DNA of 64,000 nt, taken from positions 310,001 through 374,000 of the forward strand of contig CAWGTV010000001.1 in assembly GCA_963825615.1 (NCBI GenBank). The letters run 5' to 3'. The notes beneath the pieces are model-generated. The model was given only the letters and a program-made list of their open reading frames with translations. It was not told the origin of the DNA and made no database searches. This DNA is from JAHEDT01 sp963825615. GTDB taxonomy: Bacteria; Desulfobacterota; Desulfuromonadia; Desulfuromonadales; BM103. Both the position numbers and the translations under genes were made by a program. Below are positions 52,863 to 62,406 of this stretch, piece by piece; within the stretch, counting starts at the first letter, position 1, and every line of letters begins with the position of its first letter.

Positions 52863-54317
52863 TTACAAGACCGGCCCGAACATGGCAATGGCGTTGTTCC
52901 AGATCCGGCGTTGCCAAGTCCAGCTATCCACCATTGCCGCCGTGACCTCTTTGGAACTGGCGAGGTAACTTGCCTGGCGTTGACGCATTGCATCAGTCAA
53001 CGACTGATCGAAAAAGAGAATATTGTTTTCATAATTCAATTCAAAGCTGCGACGGTCCATGTTCGCTGAACCGACCAGGGTGATCTCCCCATCAATGGTC
53101 AGGGATTTGGTGTGCAACAACCCGTCCTCGTATTCGAAGATACGAACGCCGGCGGCGAGCAGATCAGCGTAGTAACTTCGACTCGCAGCAGCGACAACCC
53201 ACGAGTCGTTCCGCGCCGGGAAGATGATCGTGGTTTCGACCCCGCGGCGGGCTGTCGCGCACAACCCTGCCTGCATCGACTCGTCGGGAACAAAATACGG
53301 AGTTGTAATAACCAGTTCGCGGCGGGCGGCGTACATCAGTGTCTCGAACATCTCGGGCATGGCGGAGTAGCGGATCGTCGGGCCGGTCCCAATCACCTGC
53401 GCGGGAAATCCGGGCTGAGGTGCCAGCATAGGCGCTCTGAGCAGGGCATTGAGGTCTTCTGCCGTTTCTGCCATCCAGTCGCTGCAGAACAGGTATTGAT
53501 TCTGACGAGCAATCGGCCCTTCGAAGCGCAGCAGGGTGTCGACCCAGGGAGCGAACTTGGCCTTGACTCGAAATTCCGGGTCAGCACAGTTTTGGCTGCC
53601 GCAATAGGTGATGTGATTGTCGATAACCACGATCTTGCGGTGGTTTCGCAAATCGATACGTCCTTTGAGGGGCCGTAGCATGGGATTGCCGACCGGCAGG
53701 GCGGTGGCCAGGCGAACACCTGCCTTACGCATGTTTTTCCACTGCTCCGATTTGATCAGCAGACGCGAGCCAAGGTCGTCTGCCATGGCGCGGCAAGTCA
53801 CGCCGCGCGCGGCCGCCCGCTGCAATGCATCAACGACCTTGCAACCATTATTGTCCGGCAGCCAGATATAAAAAATGATGTGGACATGATCTTGCGCAGC
53901 ATCGATGTCGGCCACGATTGAATAGATGGCGGCATTGGAATCAGGTAGTATCTTGGCCCGATTACCGCCAACAGGGTTGAACCCGTTGACTGTTTTTCCA
54001 GCCTGAAAGAGATGCGTGTAGCGTTGAGGTATCTCGGCCTGGGCATGCATAGCGCCCTGAACGTCAGGATCACCCACGTCCTGCAAGCGCCCGAGGATAG
54101 AACGCATCTTCTCCACGCGGTGACGACCGATATTCGTTTCACCCAACAACAGATAGGCCAAGATACCAATAACCGGAAAGACCATGAGGACCACGACCCA
54201 TGCAATTCGCGAAGCCGGTTCACGATGAGGCCGCAAAAGGACCCTCATGATGAGCACTATCTGGGCGAAAACGTGCAGGGTAATAAAAAACGTCCCGCTC
54301 AATGTTCCCTCAACCAT
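52863..54317 (-). CDS. cls: Cardiolipin synthase (phospholipase D family)
   Basis: The protein has 484 residues from ATG 54317, chosen for its GAGGG ribosome site. An earlier in-frame Met would add a low-quality extension. Two N-terminal membrane helices (TFFITLHVFAQIVLIMRVLL, then WVVVLMVFPVIGILAYLLLG) precede two HKD catalytic motifs: NHRKIVVIDNHITYCGSQN and LHTKSLTIDGEITLVGSANMD. It condenses two phosphatidylglycerols, or PG with another phospholipid, to cardiolipin. It probably works with the pssA/psd/cdsA products encoded elsewhere in the window. Confidence 0.93.
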   Translation of the reverse strand: MVEGTLSGTFFITLHVFAQIVLIMRVLLRPHREPASRIAWVVVLMVFPVIGILAYLLLGETNIGRHRVEKMRSILGRLQDVGDPDVQGAMHAQAEIPQRYTHLFQAGKTVNGFNPVGGNRAKILPDSNAAIYSIVADIDAAQDHVHIIFYIWLPDNNGCKVVDALQRAAARGVTCRAMADDLGSRLLIKSEQWKNMRKAGVRLATALPVGNPMLRPLKGRIDLRNHRKIVVIDNHITYCGSQNCADPEFRVKAKFAPWVDTLLRFEGPIARQNQYLFCSDWMAETAEDLNALLRAPMLAPQPGFPAQVIGTGPTIRYSAMPEMFETLMYAARRELVITTPYFVPDESMQAGLCATARRGVETTIIFPARNDSWVVAAASRSYYADLLAAGVRIFEYEDGLLHTKSLTIDGEITLVGSANMDRRSFELNYENNILFFDQSLTDAMRQRQASYLASSKEVTAAMVDSWTWQRRIWNNAIAMFGPVL

Positions 54318-54637
54318 AAGCAAACCCTCTGGCAACCTAGTCCTGACGCGTGGCCCTGGTCCATACACGACGAAGCAGTGACAAACCATATAGATGGAGC
54401 TGAATCGCTGCAACCGGCAGAAAAACATTGATTCAGGTTTCTTCAATCTCTATGGAGAGTTTTCAACTCGATTCTGTCATATTAGTGGGCCAAAAGACGA
54501 ACAGAAACACGAAGGGCCAGCTAAAATACAGCTAGCCCTTCTTTTCATGATGTGCCGTAGACAAGAGCTGAAGTCCATCAGGTGAACTTCCGCTGCAAAG
54601 CTGCCAAGCAATCCAAAAAGTTGCCCGGCTGAGCGGA
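54318..54637. other. Gene-free interval between cls and gltD with one hairpin
   Basis: No credible coding sequence is visible. An inverted repeat at 54511-54541 (GAAGGGC-AGCT / AGCT-GCCCTTC) is followed by CTTTTC on the plus side and a mediocre T tract on the minus side. It may terminate gltD transcripts. The promoter for cls should lie in the right part of the plus-strand coordinates near 54330-54500, but I see no convincing -35/-10 pair. Confidence 0.5.
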
Positions 54638-56116
54638 TCAGTACCTGAATGGCTCCAGGCGCACTTCGGGCAGCAGGCTTTTGGCACCGGTCAGGTACTC
54701 GTCGACGCAACGCGCGACCTCGCGCCCCTCGCTGATCGCCCAGACGATCAGGCTCTGGCCCCGTCGGCAGTCGCCGGCTGCAAACACACCATCGACAGAG
54801 CTCATACGGGTCTTGGGATCGGTCTTGATGTTGGAGCGCAGGTCCGTTTCGCAACCACACTGCTTGAGCAGTTCCGAACGAGGCCCAAGATAACCCATGG
54901 CCAGAAGAACAAGATCGCATTTCCAGATATGTTCACTCCCCTCGACCTTCTCCGGTCGGCCGTTAACCCATTGGACCTTGACGGTCTCGAGGGCGGTGAC
55001 GGTTTTGTCCCGGCCGATGAAACGGGTGGTCATGATCTCATAGAAGACATCACCACCCATGACGCGCATCTCCTCAACCGAGGTACTGACCCGCATGATG
55101 CGTGACCACTGCGGCCAGGGGTTGTCTACACTGCGTTCTCCCGGGGGTTGTTTGAGCAGCTCGAAGTTGACGACGCTGGTCGCGCCCTGGCGCATCGACG
55201 TGCCGATGCAGTCCGAACCCGTATCGCCGCCACCGATGACGATGACTTTTTTACCTTTGGCACTGATCAGCTGCTTTTTGGGATGCAGGGCGGCAATGTG
55301 ATGGTCTCCCCAATTGGCTCGGTTCTGTTGCGGCAAAAACTCCATCGCGAAGTGAATGCCATCCAGGTCGCGACCCTCGATAGGGAGGTCGCGCGGTTCT
55401 TCGGCGCCCGTTGCAATAACGACCGCATCAAAGGAGGACTTGATCTCGGCAAACGTGACATCCTTGCCAACTTCGCAGGAATAACGGAATTCGATCCCTT
55501 CGGCGGTAAGCTGGTCAATGCGACGTTGGACCTTTTCCTTGCGTAACTTGTAGTGAGGAATGCCATACATCAACAAGCCACCGGCGCGGTCGGTCTTTTC
55601 AATAACGAGGACCCGATGGCCGGCACGGTTGAGTTGCTGGGCACAGGCTAGGCCGGCAGGGCCGCTGCCGATGATGGCAACGCTCTTGCCGCTGCGCCGG
55701 GACGGTAGTTGGGGGACGATCCAACCTTCCTCGAAGCCTTTATCGATGATGGCGACTTCGTGCAGCTTGATCGTCACCGCCGGTTCGTTGATGCCGAGAA
55801 CGCACGAGGTCTCGCATGGTGCAGGACAGACCCGGCCGGTAAACTCCGGGAAGTTATTGGTGGCATGCAAGGCCTGCAGGGCCTGCTTCCATTTGCCGCG
55901 GTAGACCAGGTCATTCCATTCCGGAATCAGGTTGCCCAGCGGGCAACCGGTCATACAGAAAGGGACGCCGCAATCCATGCACCGCGAAGCCTGGGTCTTG
56001 ACCTTCTCCTCGTTGGGATAGTTGTAGTGTTCGTCGTGATGTTGCAGGCGCGCGTTGACCGGTTGCAAGGTCTTGTCACGTCGGCCATGTTTTATAAATC
56101 CGCGTGGGTCACCCAT
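54638..56116 (-). CDS. gltD: Glutamate synthase (NADPH) small subunit
   Basis: GltD supplies electrons from NADPH to GltB. The 492-residue protein has an N-terminal Fe-S region (CMDCGVPFCMTGCPLGNLIPEW, about 40-62). The FAD motif is VAIIGSGPAGLACAQQLNRAG and the NADPH motif is VIVIGGGDTGSDCIGTSMRQG. The conserved C-terminal GVFAAGDCRRGQSLIVWAISEGR binds FAD. It overlaps gltB by 8 nt. Confidence 0.96.
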   Translation of the reverse strand: MGDPRGFIKHGRRDKTLQPVNARLQHHDEHYNYPNEEKVKTQASRCMDCGVPFCMTGCPLGNLIPEWNDLVYRGKWKQALQALHATNNFPEFTGRVCPAPCETSCVLGINEPAVTIKLHEVAIIDKGFEEGWIVPQLPSRRSGKSVAIIGSGPAGLACAQQLNRAGHRVLVIEKTDRAGGLLMYGIPHYKLRKEKVQRRIDQLTAEGIEFRYSCEVGKDVTFAEIKSSFDAVVIATGAEEPRDLPIEGRDLDGIHFAMEFLPQQNRANWGDHHIAALHPKKQLISAKGKKVIVIGGGDTGSDCIGTSMRQGATSVVNFELLKQPPGERSVDNPWPQWSRIMRVSTSVEEMRVMGGDVFYEIMTTRFIGRDKTVTALETVKVQWVNGRPEKVEGSEHIWKCDLVLLAMGYLGPRSELLKQCGCETDLRSNIKTDPKTRMSSVDGVFAAGDCRRGQSLIVWAISEGREVARCVDEYLTGAKSLLPEVRLEPFRY

Positions 56117-59100
56117 GGGCGGCCTCCTTTTCCTTCAAAGCCTTGGTCGCCCGTTCGGTGAGGACCCGACGGTATTCACGCGGGAAAACGCGAACGAAAC
56201 GCGGCAGATAATCGGCCCATTCAGCGAGGACTTCGGCTGCGCGTGGCGAATCGGTCAGTTCGTGGTGACGGCTGATGACATCATGTAACCACTGAGCGTC
56301 ATCATCATCGGCGTCCATCTGCTCGAGATCGATCATCGCCGGGTTGCAGCGACGACGAAAGCGATTGTCTTCGTCCAAGACATAAGCGAACCCCCCTGAC
56401 ATGCCCGCGGCGAAATTGCGTCCGGTGCGGCCCAGACAGACCATGCGGCCGCCGGTCATGTATTCGCAACCGTGGTCACCGGTACCTTCGACAACCGCAG
56501 TGGCACCAGAGTTGCGCACGCAGAAACGTTCACCAGCCTTACCGGCGAAGTACACCTCGCCACCGGTGGCTCCGTAGAGTACGGTATTACCGACGATCGA
56601 GTTCTCATGCCAGAGGAATGTGGCCTTGGGATCCGGACGGATAATGATCCGGCCGCCAGCCATTCCTTTGCCGACGTAGTCATTGGCCTCACCGACCAGA
56701 CGCAGGTCAATGCCGGGGGCCAAAAACGCCCCGAAGCTTTGTCCTGCAATACCGGTCACCTTAATGGTAATGGTCCCTGCGGGTAGCCCTTCGCGGCCAT
56801 GCTGCATTGCGACCCGACCCGACAGCATGGTTCCAAAGGTCCGGTTGGAATTGCGGATAGGCTGCTCGATCGACACCTGCTCCTTGCGCTCCAGGGCCGG
56901 CGCGGCGAGCTTGATCAGCTGGTTGTCGAGTTGCTTGTCCAGGTCGTGCTCCTGCCCCTGAACACGCCGTATGGCAACCTCTGAGCCGACCTTGGGCTTG
57001 CTCAGAATACGCGAGAAATCGAGGCCCTGGTTCTTCCAGTGCTTGATCGCAGCGTCCATTTCCAGGTACTGGGTCTGACCGATCAGATCGTCCAATGTTC
57101 GAACACCCAACTCAGCCATCAGTTCACGCACCTCCTCGGCCAGGAAGGTGAAGTAGTTGACCACATGCTCGGGTTTGCCGGCGAACTTGCCGCGCAGGGC
57201 TTCATCCTGAGTGGCGACACCGACCGGGCAGGTGTTGAGGTGACACTTGCGCATCATGATGCAACCAACGGTCACCAGTGCCACTGTTGCAAATGCATAT
57301 TCTTCTGCACCGAGCATGGCAGCTATGATCACGTCGCGTCCGGTGCGCAACTGGCCATCGGTCTGCACGATGATGCGGCCACGCAAGTCGTTAAGAACCA
57401 GCGTTTGCTGCGTCTCGGCCAGGCCGATTTCCCAGGGGATGCCGGCGTGCTTGATCGAAGAGGTCGGCGAAGCACCGGTGCCGCCATCGTGACCGGCGAT
57501 AATGACACGTTCCGCGTGCCCCTTACTGACCCCCGCGGCAACGGTGCCGACGCCGACCTCGCTCACTAGCTTGACGGTGATGTCGGCCCTGGGGTTGCAG
57601 TTCTTCAGGTCGAAAATCAACTGTGCCAGGTCTTCGATAGAGTAGATATCATGATGCGGCGGCGGCGAGATCAGGGTAACCCCCGGGACACTGTAGCGCA
57701 ACTCGCCGATATATTCGCTGACCTTGTGCCCTGGCAGCTGCCCCCCTTCGCCGGGCTTGGCACCTTGGGCGATCTTGATCTGCAGTTCGTCGGCATTGAC
57801 CAGGTAGTGTGGGGTGACGCCAAAGCGGCCGGAAGCCACCTGCTTTATGGCGCTACGGCGCAGGTCGCCATTGGCATCCGGAGTGAAGCGACGCGGGTCC
57901 TCGCCACCTTCGCCGGTGTTCGACTTGCCACCAATCCGGTTCATGGCGATCGCCAGGGTTTCATGCGCCTCGGTGGAGATCGAGCCGAGGCTCATAGCGC
58001 CGGTGCAGAAACGCTTGATGATAGCGCTGATCGGCTCGACTTCTTCAAGGGGGATGGCCTGGTTCAGGCTCTTGAACTTAAAGAGTCCGCGCAACGTGTA
58101 CAACTGCTCGCTCTGGTTGTCGACCAGGTTAGAGTACCGCCGGTAGTCATCGCGATTACCGGAACGCACGGCATGTTGCAGCAGGGCGATGACCTCCGGA
58201 TTCATGAGGTGTGCTTCCCCTTCACGGCGCCATGAGTATTCAGAGCCGCGATCCAGGTCCCGGTTGGGATCCACCTGCACGGCATAAGCCTCGTGGTGGC
58301 GCATCAGGCTCTCGGTAGCGATCTCCTGCAGTCCTGCGCCGCCAATGCGGCTGGCGGTACCGGGGAAATATTTGGCAATAAATTGCTGGTCCAAGCCGAC
58401 CGCCTCGAAAATCTGGGCGCTACAGTAGCTCTGCAGGGTGCTGATGCCCATTTTAGAGAAGACCTTGAGCAGCCCCTTGCCGATGGCCTTGATATAATTC
58501 ATCGAGTACTGATAGATGATGTCGGTCTCTTCGTCAGCCTGGGTGTTGCCGTCCAGGCCTGGAAGCACGCCCTGGTTGACCATATCCTGCAAGGTCTGGA
58601 AGGCGAGATAGGGGTTGATCGCCGCCGCACCATAGCCGAGCAGGAGGGCGAAGTGGTGGACATCGCGCGCTTCGCCGGTTTCGACGATGAGTGAGCACTG
58701 ACTGCGTTTACCGGCCCGGATCAGATGGTGATGGATCGCGGAAAGTGCCAGCAATGCTGGAATGGGTGCCTTCTCGGCACAGATGAGGCGATCGGACAGG
58801 ACCAGAATGGTACGGCCAGCATCGACTTCCGCCTCGGCCTCGGCAAACAGAGCCTCCAGCCGTTGCTCCATGGCCCCGGGGCCTTGATCTGCATCGAAGA
58901 GGGTGCTCAAGGTGGCACCGCGAAAGTTGTCGATGTCACTGTGCCGCAGCTGCTCAAGCACGTCGTTGGTGATAATCGGGTGATCGATCTCCAGCATGCG
59001 GCAATGTTCCGGGCCAGGCATGAGGATGTTGCGCGCCGGGCCCAGATACTGAGTCAAACTCATGACCACTTCTTCACGCAGTGGATCAATCGGCGGGTTG

Positions 59101-60674
59101 GTGATCTGGGCGAAAAGCTGGGTGAAGTACCAGTAGATTAGCTTGCTACGCTTTGACAGGACCGCGACCGGGGTGTCGTTCCCCATCGAACCAACCGGCT
59201 CCTGACCATTGACAGCCATCGGCGCCATGACCGCGTTCATCTCTTCCAGGGTGTAGCCGAAGCTCCCCTGCTTGCGTCGCAGTTCGCCGCGACTGGGAAC
59301 CCGCCTTGTGGCCGGCGCTGGCAGGTCATCAAGGCGGATCAGATGTTCGCGCACCCACGAAGCATAGGGATAGGCTGCGGCGAGATCGCCTTTGATCTCG
59401 TGGTCCTCCTTGAACTCGCCTGCATCCACATCGACGAGGATCATCTTGCCCGGGGCGAGGCGCTCCTTGCGCAGGATCTTCTCCGGGGCAATGTCCAGGA
59501 CACCGGCTTCAGAGGCATAAATGATCTCGTCGTCGCTGGTGATCCAGTAGCGGGCCGGACGCAGGCCGTTACGATCGAGGATCGCGACGACCTGACGGCC
59601 GTCGCAGGCGACGATGTTGGCCGGACCGTCCCAAGGCTCCATCATAGTCGCATGGTACTCGAAGAAGCCCTTGACGTCGGAACGCAGGTGAGCCTTGGAT
59701 GCCCAGGCCTCGGGGACCATCATTGCCAGCGAGTGGGCCAGGCCGCGGCCGGTGACCACCAGCAGTTCAAGGGCGTTATCGAGGCAGGCAGTGTCGGAGC
59801 TGCCTTCAATGATGACCGGATCCAGATCAGTGACCCCGTCCGCCAATTCGAGGTGTGCGAACAGGGCGGTGCGGGCGCGCATGCGGTTGATATTACCGCG
59901 CAGTGTGTTGATCTCGCCATTGTGAGCCACGTAGCGAAACGGCTGGGCAAGGTCCCAGGTCGGGAAGGTGTTGGTGCTGTAGCGCTGGTGCACAAAAGCA
60001 ATGGCGCTGACGAGACGCTCATCGTCCAGCTCGGGGAAGAAGGTATTCAGTTGCTCGGAGAGCAGCATGCCTTTGTAAAGGATGGTTCGGCTGGATAGGG
60101 AACAGACGTAGAACATCTCCCTACCTGCAAGCTGGTCGTTGCGGATCGTATTTTCGGCACGTTTGCGACCCAGATAGAGCATCAGGTCGAACCGGTGGGG
60201 CTCGATTTCGCCGCGACCGACAAAAACCTGCATGACCCGCGGTTCAACGGAACGGGCGTTGCGACCGATCGAGCTGCTATCCGTCTTGATCTCACGCCAG
60301 CCAAGGAGAATGCCACCGACCCTGGCCAGTTCACGACCCAGCACCGCGATACACGCTTCACGGCAAGCGCTGTCCTGGGGGAGAAACACTATGCCGGCAC
60401 CGAATTCACCCTCTGCCGGCAGGTCAAACTCACAAATCTCACGGTAATAGGCTTCAGGCATCTGGATCATCAAGCCCGCACCGTCCCCATCCAGAGGGTC
60501 CGCGCCTACTGCGCCACGGTGAGTCAGATTGCAGAGGATTTCGATACCACGTTTGACGATGTTATGACTTTTACGGCCCTTGATATTGGCGATAAAGCCG
60601 ACACCGCAATTATCATGTTCATTTGCTGGATCGTAGAGGCCCTGTGCGGGCGGCATGCCAAAAGGTTTCGTCAT
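56109..60674 (-). CDS. gltB: Glutamate synthase (NADPH) large subunit
   Basis: GltB makes two glutamates from glutamine and 2-oxoglutarate, the synthase part of GOGAT. The protein has about 1521 residues. The N-terminal class II glutaminase begins near the Cys in HDNCGVGFIANIKG, which becomes residue 1 after removal of a short propeptide. An FMN-binding synthase domain follows, with the [3Fe-4S] motif CIMMRKCHLNTCPVGVATQ near residue 1115. The C-terminal beta-helix is rich in Gly (VGKGMAGGRIIIRP). The start at 60674 has AAGGA upstream. Confidence 0.96.
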   Translation of the reverse strand: MTKPFGMPPAQGLYDPANEHDNCGVGFIANIKGRKSHNIVKRGIEILCNLTHRGAVGADPLDGDGAGLMIQMPEAYYREICEFDLPAEGEFGAGIVFLPQDSACREACIAVLGRELARVGGILLGWREIKTDSSSIGRNARSVEPRVMQVFVGRGEIEPHRFDLMLYLGRKRAENTIRNDQLAGREMFYVCSLSSRTILYKGMLLSEQLNTFFPELDDERLVSAIAFVHQRYSTNTFPTWDLAQPFRYVAHNGEINTLRGNINRMRARTALFAHLELADGVTDLDPVIIEGSSDTACLDNALELLVVTGRGLAHSLAMMVPEAWASKAHLRSDVKGFFEYHATMMEPWDGPANIVACDGRQVVAILDRNGLRPARYWITSDDEIIYASEAGVLDIAPEKILRKERLAPGKMILVDVDAGEFKEDHEIKGDLAAAYPYASWVREHLIRLDDLPAPATRRVPSRGELRRKQGSFGYTLEEMNAVMAPMAVNGQEPVGSMGNDTPVAVLSKRSKLIYWYFTQLFAQITNPPIDPLREEVVMSLTQYLGPARNILMPGPEHCRMLEIDHPIITNDVLEQLRHSDIDNFRGATLSTLFDADQGPGAMEQRLEALFAEAEAEVDAGRTILVLSDRLICAEKAPIPALLALSAIHHHLIRAGKRSQCSLIVETGEARDVHHFALLLGYGAAAINPYLAFQTLQDMVNQGVLPGLDGNTQADEETDIIYQYSMNYIKAIGKGLLKVFSKMGISTLQSYCSAQIFEAVGLDQQFIAKYFPGTASRIGGAGLQEIATESLMRHHEAYAVQVDPNRDLDRGSEYSWRREGEAHLMNPEVIALLQHAVRSGNRDDYRRYSNLVDNQSEQLYTLRGLFKFKSLNQAIPLEEVEPISAIIKRFCTGAMSLGSISTEAHETLAIAMNRIGGKSNTGEGGEDPRRFTPDANGDLRRSAIKQVASGRFGVTPHYLVNADELQIKIAQGAKPGEGGQLPGHKVSEYIGELRYSVPGVTLISPPPHHDIYSIEDLAQLIFDLKNCNPRADITVKLVSEVGVGTVAAGVSKGHAERVIIAGHDGGTGASPTSSIKHAGIPWEIGLAETQQTLVLNDLRGRIIVQTDGQLRTGRDVIIAAMLGAEEYAFATVALVTVGCIMMRKCHLNTCPVGVATQDEALRGKFAGKPEHVVNYFTFLAEEVRELMAELGVRTLDDLIGQTQYLEMDAAIKHWKNQGLDFSRILSKPKVGSEVAIRRVQGQEHDLDKQLDNQLIKLAAPALERKEQVSIEQPIRNSNRTFGTMLSGRVAMQHGREGLPAGTITIKVTGIAGQSFGAFLAPGIDLRLVGEANDYVGKGMAGGRIIIRPDPKATFLWHENSIVGNTVLYGATGGEVYFAGKAGERFCVRNSGATAVVEGTGDHGCEYMTGGRMVCLGRTGRNFAAGMSGGFAYVLDEDNRFRRRCNPAMIDLEQMDADDDDAQWLHDVISRHHELTDSPRAAEVLAEWADYLPRFVRVFPREYRRVLTERATKALKEKEAAHG

Positions 60675-60775
60675 CGTCGGTCCTTGTCGTTCGCTGGGTG
60701 AGTAGACTTGCCCCAACCAGTAATATTTTGCGTAGGTCACAGGCAGGCCCTGTTGAGCTCTATGCCTTGCAACGG

Positions 60776-60805
60776 TTCATATCAACGCTCAGTGCTATCT
60801 CTCAA
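60776..60805 (-). promoter_or_regulatory. Candidate promoter of gltBD
   Basis: On the minus strand TTGAGA is followed after 18 nt by TATGAA, about 100 nt before the gltB start. No -24/-12 sigma-54 pattern (GG-N10-GC) was seen in this region. Confidence 0.35.
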
Positions 60806-60885
60806 GTATATTGTTGAGCATACCTGAATCGACGCCAGAATTCTAGCCGCTGCTGGCCCGGCCGCAGAGCATCAGCCATAGAGGA

Positions 60886-60922
60886 AACAAGGAGCTAGTC
60901 GATTTCGACTAACCCCTTGTTT
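60886..60922 (-). terminator. Hairpin after tRNA-Leu
   Basis: AACAAGG...TTAGTCG and CGACTA...CCTTGTT pair around an ATTT loop, immediately downstream of the tRNA 3' end on the minus strand. The T tract is partial. Confidence 0.65.
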
Positions 60923-60928
60923 TCTTGA

Positions 60929-61015
60929 TGGTACCCGGGACGAGAATCGAACTCGTACAGGATTGCTCCCGAGGGATTTTAAGTCCCTTGCGTCTACCAG
61001 TTCCGCCACCCGGGC
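60929..61015 (-). tRNA. tRNA-Leu (UAA anticodon)
   Basis: The 87-nt minus-strand sequence runs from GCCCGGGTGGCGGAACTGGT to CCCGGGTACCA. It has the long variable arm of class II tRNAs, the T-loop GTTCGATTC and an encoded CCA. The acceptor stem pairs GCCCGGG with CCCGGGT. The anticodon loop ACTTAAAAT gives UAA, reading UUA/UUG. This is one of the tRNA-Leu species; the leuA T-box would read a CTG-decoding one instead. Confidence 0.96.
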
Positions 61016-61078
61016 AAAGCGTGAAAATTTCGGTTATTATTAGTGTACTTCTGATTCATCTGTCAACCGGAGGTTTTC

Positions 61079-61516
61079 ATGCAGGCTTTTGCCCTCTGCC
61101 CGCACTGCGGCAAACAAACCACCCGCTACCGCAACCCCTTTCCGACCGTGGATATTATCATCACAATCGGTGAGGGCGTTGTACTGATCGCACGCCACAA
61201 CCCGCCGCACGGCTGGGCCTTGCCGGGAGGCTTTGTCGACTACGGCGAGACCCTGGAAGAAGCCGCCCGGCGGGAGGCCCGCGAGGAAACCGGGCTGGAG
61301 GTCGAGAATCTTCGGCAATTCCATGCCTATTCAGATCCGCAACGCGATCCGCGACAGCACAATATTTCCCTGGTTTTTACCGCCGAGGCCTGCGGCACGC
61401 CACAGGCGGGCGACGATGCGAAAAACGCCCGGGTCTTCCCCCTGGACAATCTGCCCGCCCCGCTCTGCTTCGACCATGCCCGCATCCTCAGCGATTACAT
61501 CGCTGGGAAAAAATGA
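61079..61516 (+). CDS. Nudix hydrolase with N-terminal zinc-ribbon-like motif
   Basis: The protein has 145 residues. The Nudix box GGFVDYGETLEEAARREAREETGL (with G...GETLEEAAxREAxEETGL spacing) lies at about 48-70 and binds the metal-diphosphate. CPHCGK near residue 8 resembles half of a zinc ribbon. PGGFVDYGE resembles ADP-ribose/NADH pyrophosphatase relatives, but the substrate is undetermined. It is convergent with mqnA, and the two coding ends overlap by 22 nt. Confidence 0.88.
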   Translation: MQAFALCPHCGKQTTRYRNPFPTVDIIITIGEGVVLIARHNPPHGWALPGGFVDYGETLEEAARREAREETGLEVENLRQFHAYSDPQRDPRQHNISLVFTAEACGTPQAGDDAKNARVFPLDNLPAPLCFDHARILSDYIAGKK

Positions 61517-62322
61517 AAGTCGGGGATGCTGTCCAGCAGCCCATGCTTTTGGCAAAGCGTAAAATACAGCCGTAAGCCCTCCACGTGGCCGTCACTTAAG
61601 TCGTAAGACATGCCGCGCCAGTACTCTTCAAGCTGCTTTGCGGAGAATCCAGTGTCTGTCGCAAGTTGCGTCGCCATAGTGGACAAACAAGCGAAGGCGT
61701 GTCGCCGTGATTCATGCAGCTGTGCAGCTAGCCTTCGAATTTCTTCAGGGAACTTCTCCGCAGCCGCGCGCCGAAGGATCCACAGGGCAAAGACGAAAGG
61801 CATACCGGTAAAGTGGTACCAGAGGGTGCCGAGGTCGGTCACTTGGAAACCCTCAGGGCAACTTCCTGCCGCAGCTAAAGCCCGATCGCCGATCAGCAGA
61901 GAGCTCTGTCCTCCCTTGAGGAGGTCTTCGACCTTGCCGGCGGGAACCCTGAAGGTAACATCGTTGATGTTGCAGAATTCCTTGAGGAGGATTCTCAACA
62001 GGTTGATCGAGGTTGCCGATTCGCCGGTGATGGCAATCTCGTTGCCCGCAAGAGTGGACAAAGGTCCAGGCGTAAAGAGCAGGACGCTGTGCACCGGTCC
62101 GATACTGCTGATCGAATGTCCGGGCAACAAGAAATATTCCTCCGCGTGCAGGCCGTACTCGAATGATGACGAAGGACAGGCATCGATAACTCCCCCTGCC
62201 AGCATGGTATTCAACTCGGAGGGGACTCCGGCAACTATGTCACCGGCAAAGCCTTCGTCACGTAGGTAATGAAAATAAGGAGCGACATTCAGGTAGGCGA
62301 TGCGCCCGATTCGCAGAGTCAT
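61495..62322 (-). CDS. mqnA: Chorismate dehydratase (menaquinone, futalosine pathway)
   Basis: MqnA makes 3-enolpyruvyl-benzoate, the first step of the futalosine route to menaquinone. The 275-residue protein has the periplasmic-binding-protein-like fold typical of MqnA/MqnD: RIGRIAYLNVAPYFHYL, DACPSSSFEYG, ITGESATSINLLRILL and LIGDRALAAAG. MqnD-like family members are related but the N-terminal YLNVAPYF and CPSSSFEY favour MqnA. Its end overlaps the convergent Nudix gene by 22 nt. Other mqn genes are not in the window. Confidence 0.9.
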   Translation of the reverse strand: MTLRIGRIAYLNVAPYFHYLRDEGFAGDIVAGVPSELNTMLAGGVIDACPSSSFEYGLHAEEYFLLPGHSISSIGPVHSVLLFTPGPLSTLAGNEIAITGESATSINLLRILLKEFCNINDVTFRVPAGKVEDLLKGGQSSLLIGDRALAAAGSCPEGFQVTDLGTLWYHFTGMPFVFALWILRRAAAEKFPEEIRRLAAQLHESRRHAFACLSTMATQLATDTGFSAKQLEEYWRGMSYDLSDGHVEGLRLYFTLCQKHGLLDSIPDFHFFPAM

Positions 62323-62406
62323 AACAGGTTTATGCCTGGGGAAGACCGGACAAACGAAATGCGGAGTGAGAGCCCCGCATTCAGATTGCTAGCCGTTGAA
62401 ACGAGA

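Noticed and set aside
60675..60928. Searched for a sigma-54 promoter upstream of gltB, since rpoN is encoded in the window
   Set aside because: No GG-N10-GC pair with TTGC context is present; only a weak sigma-70-like pair was found.
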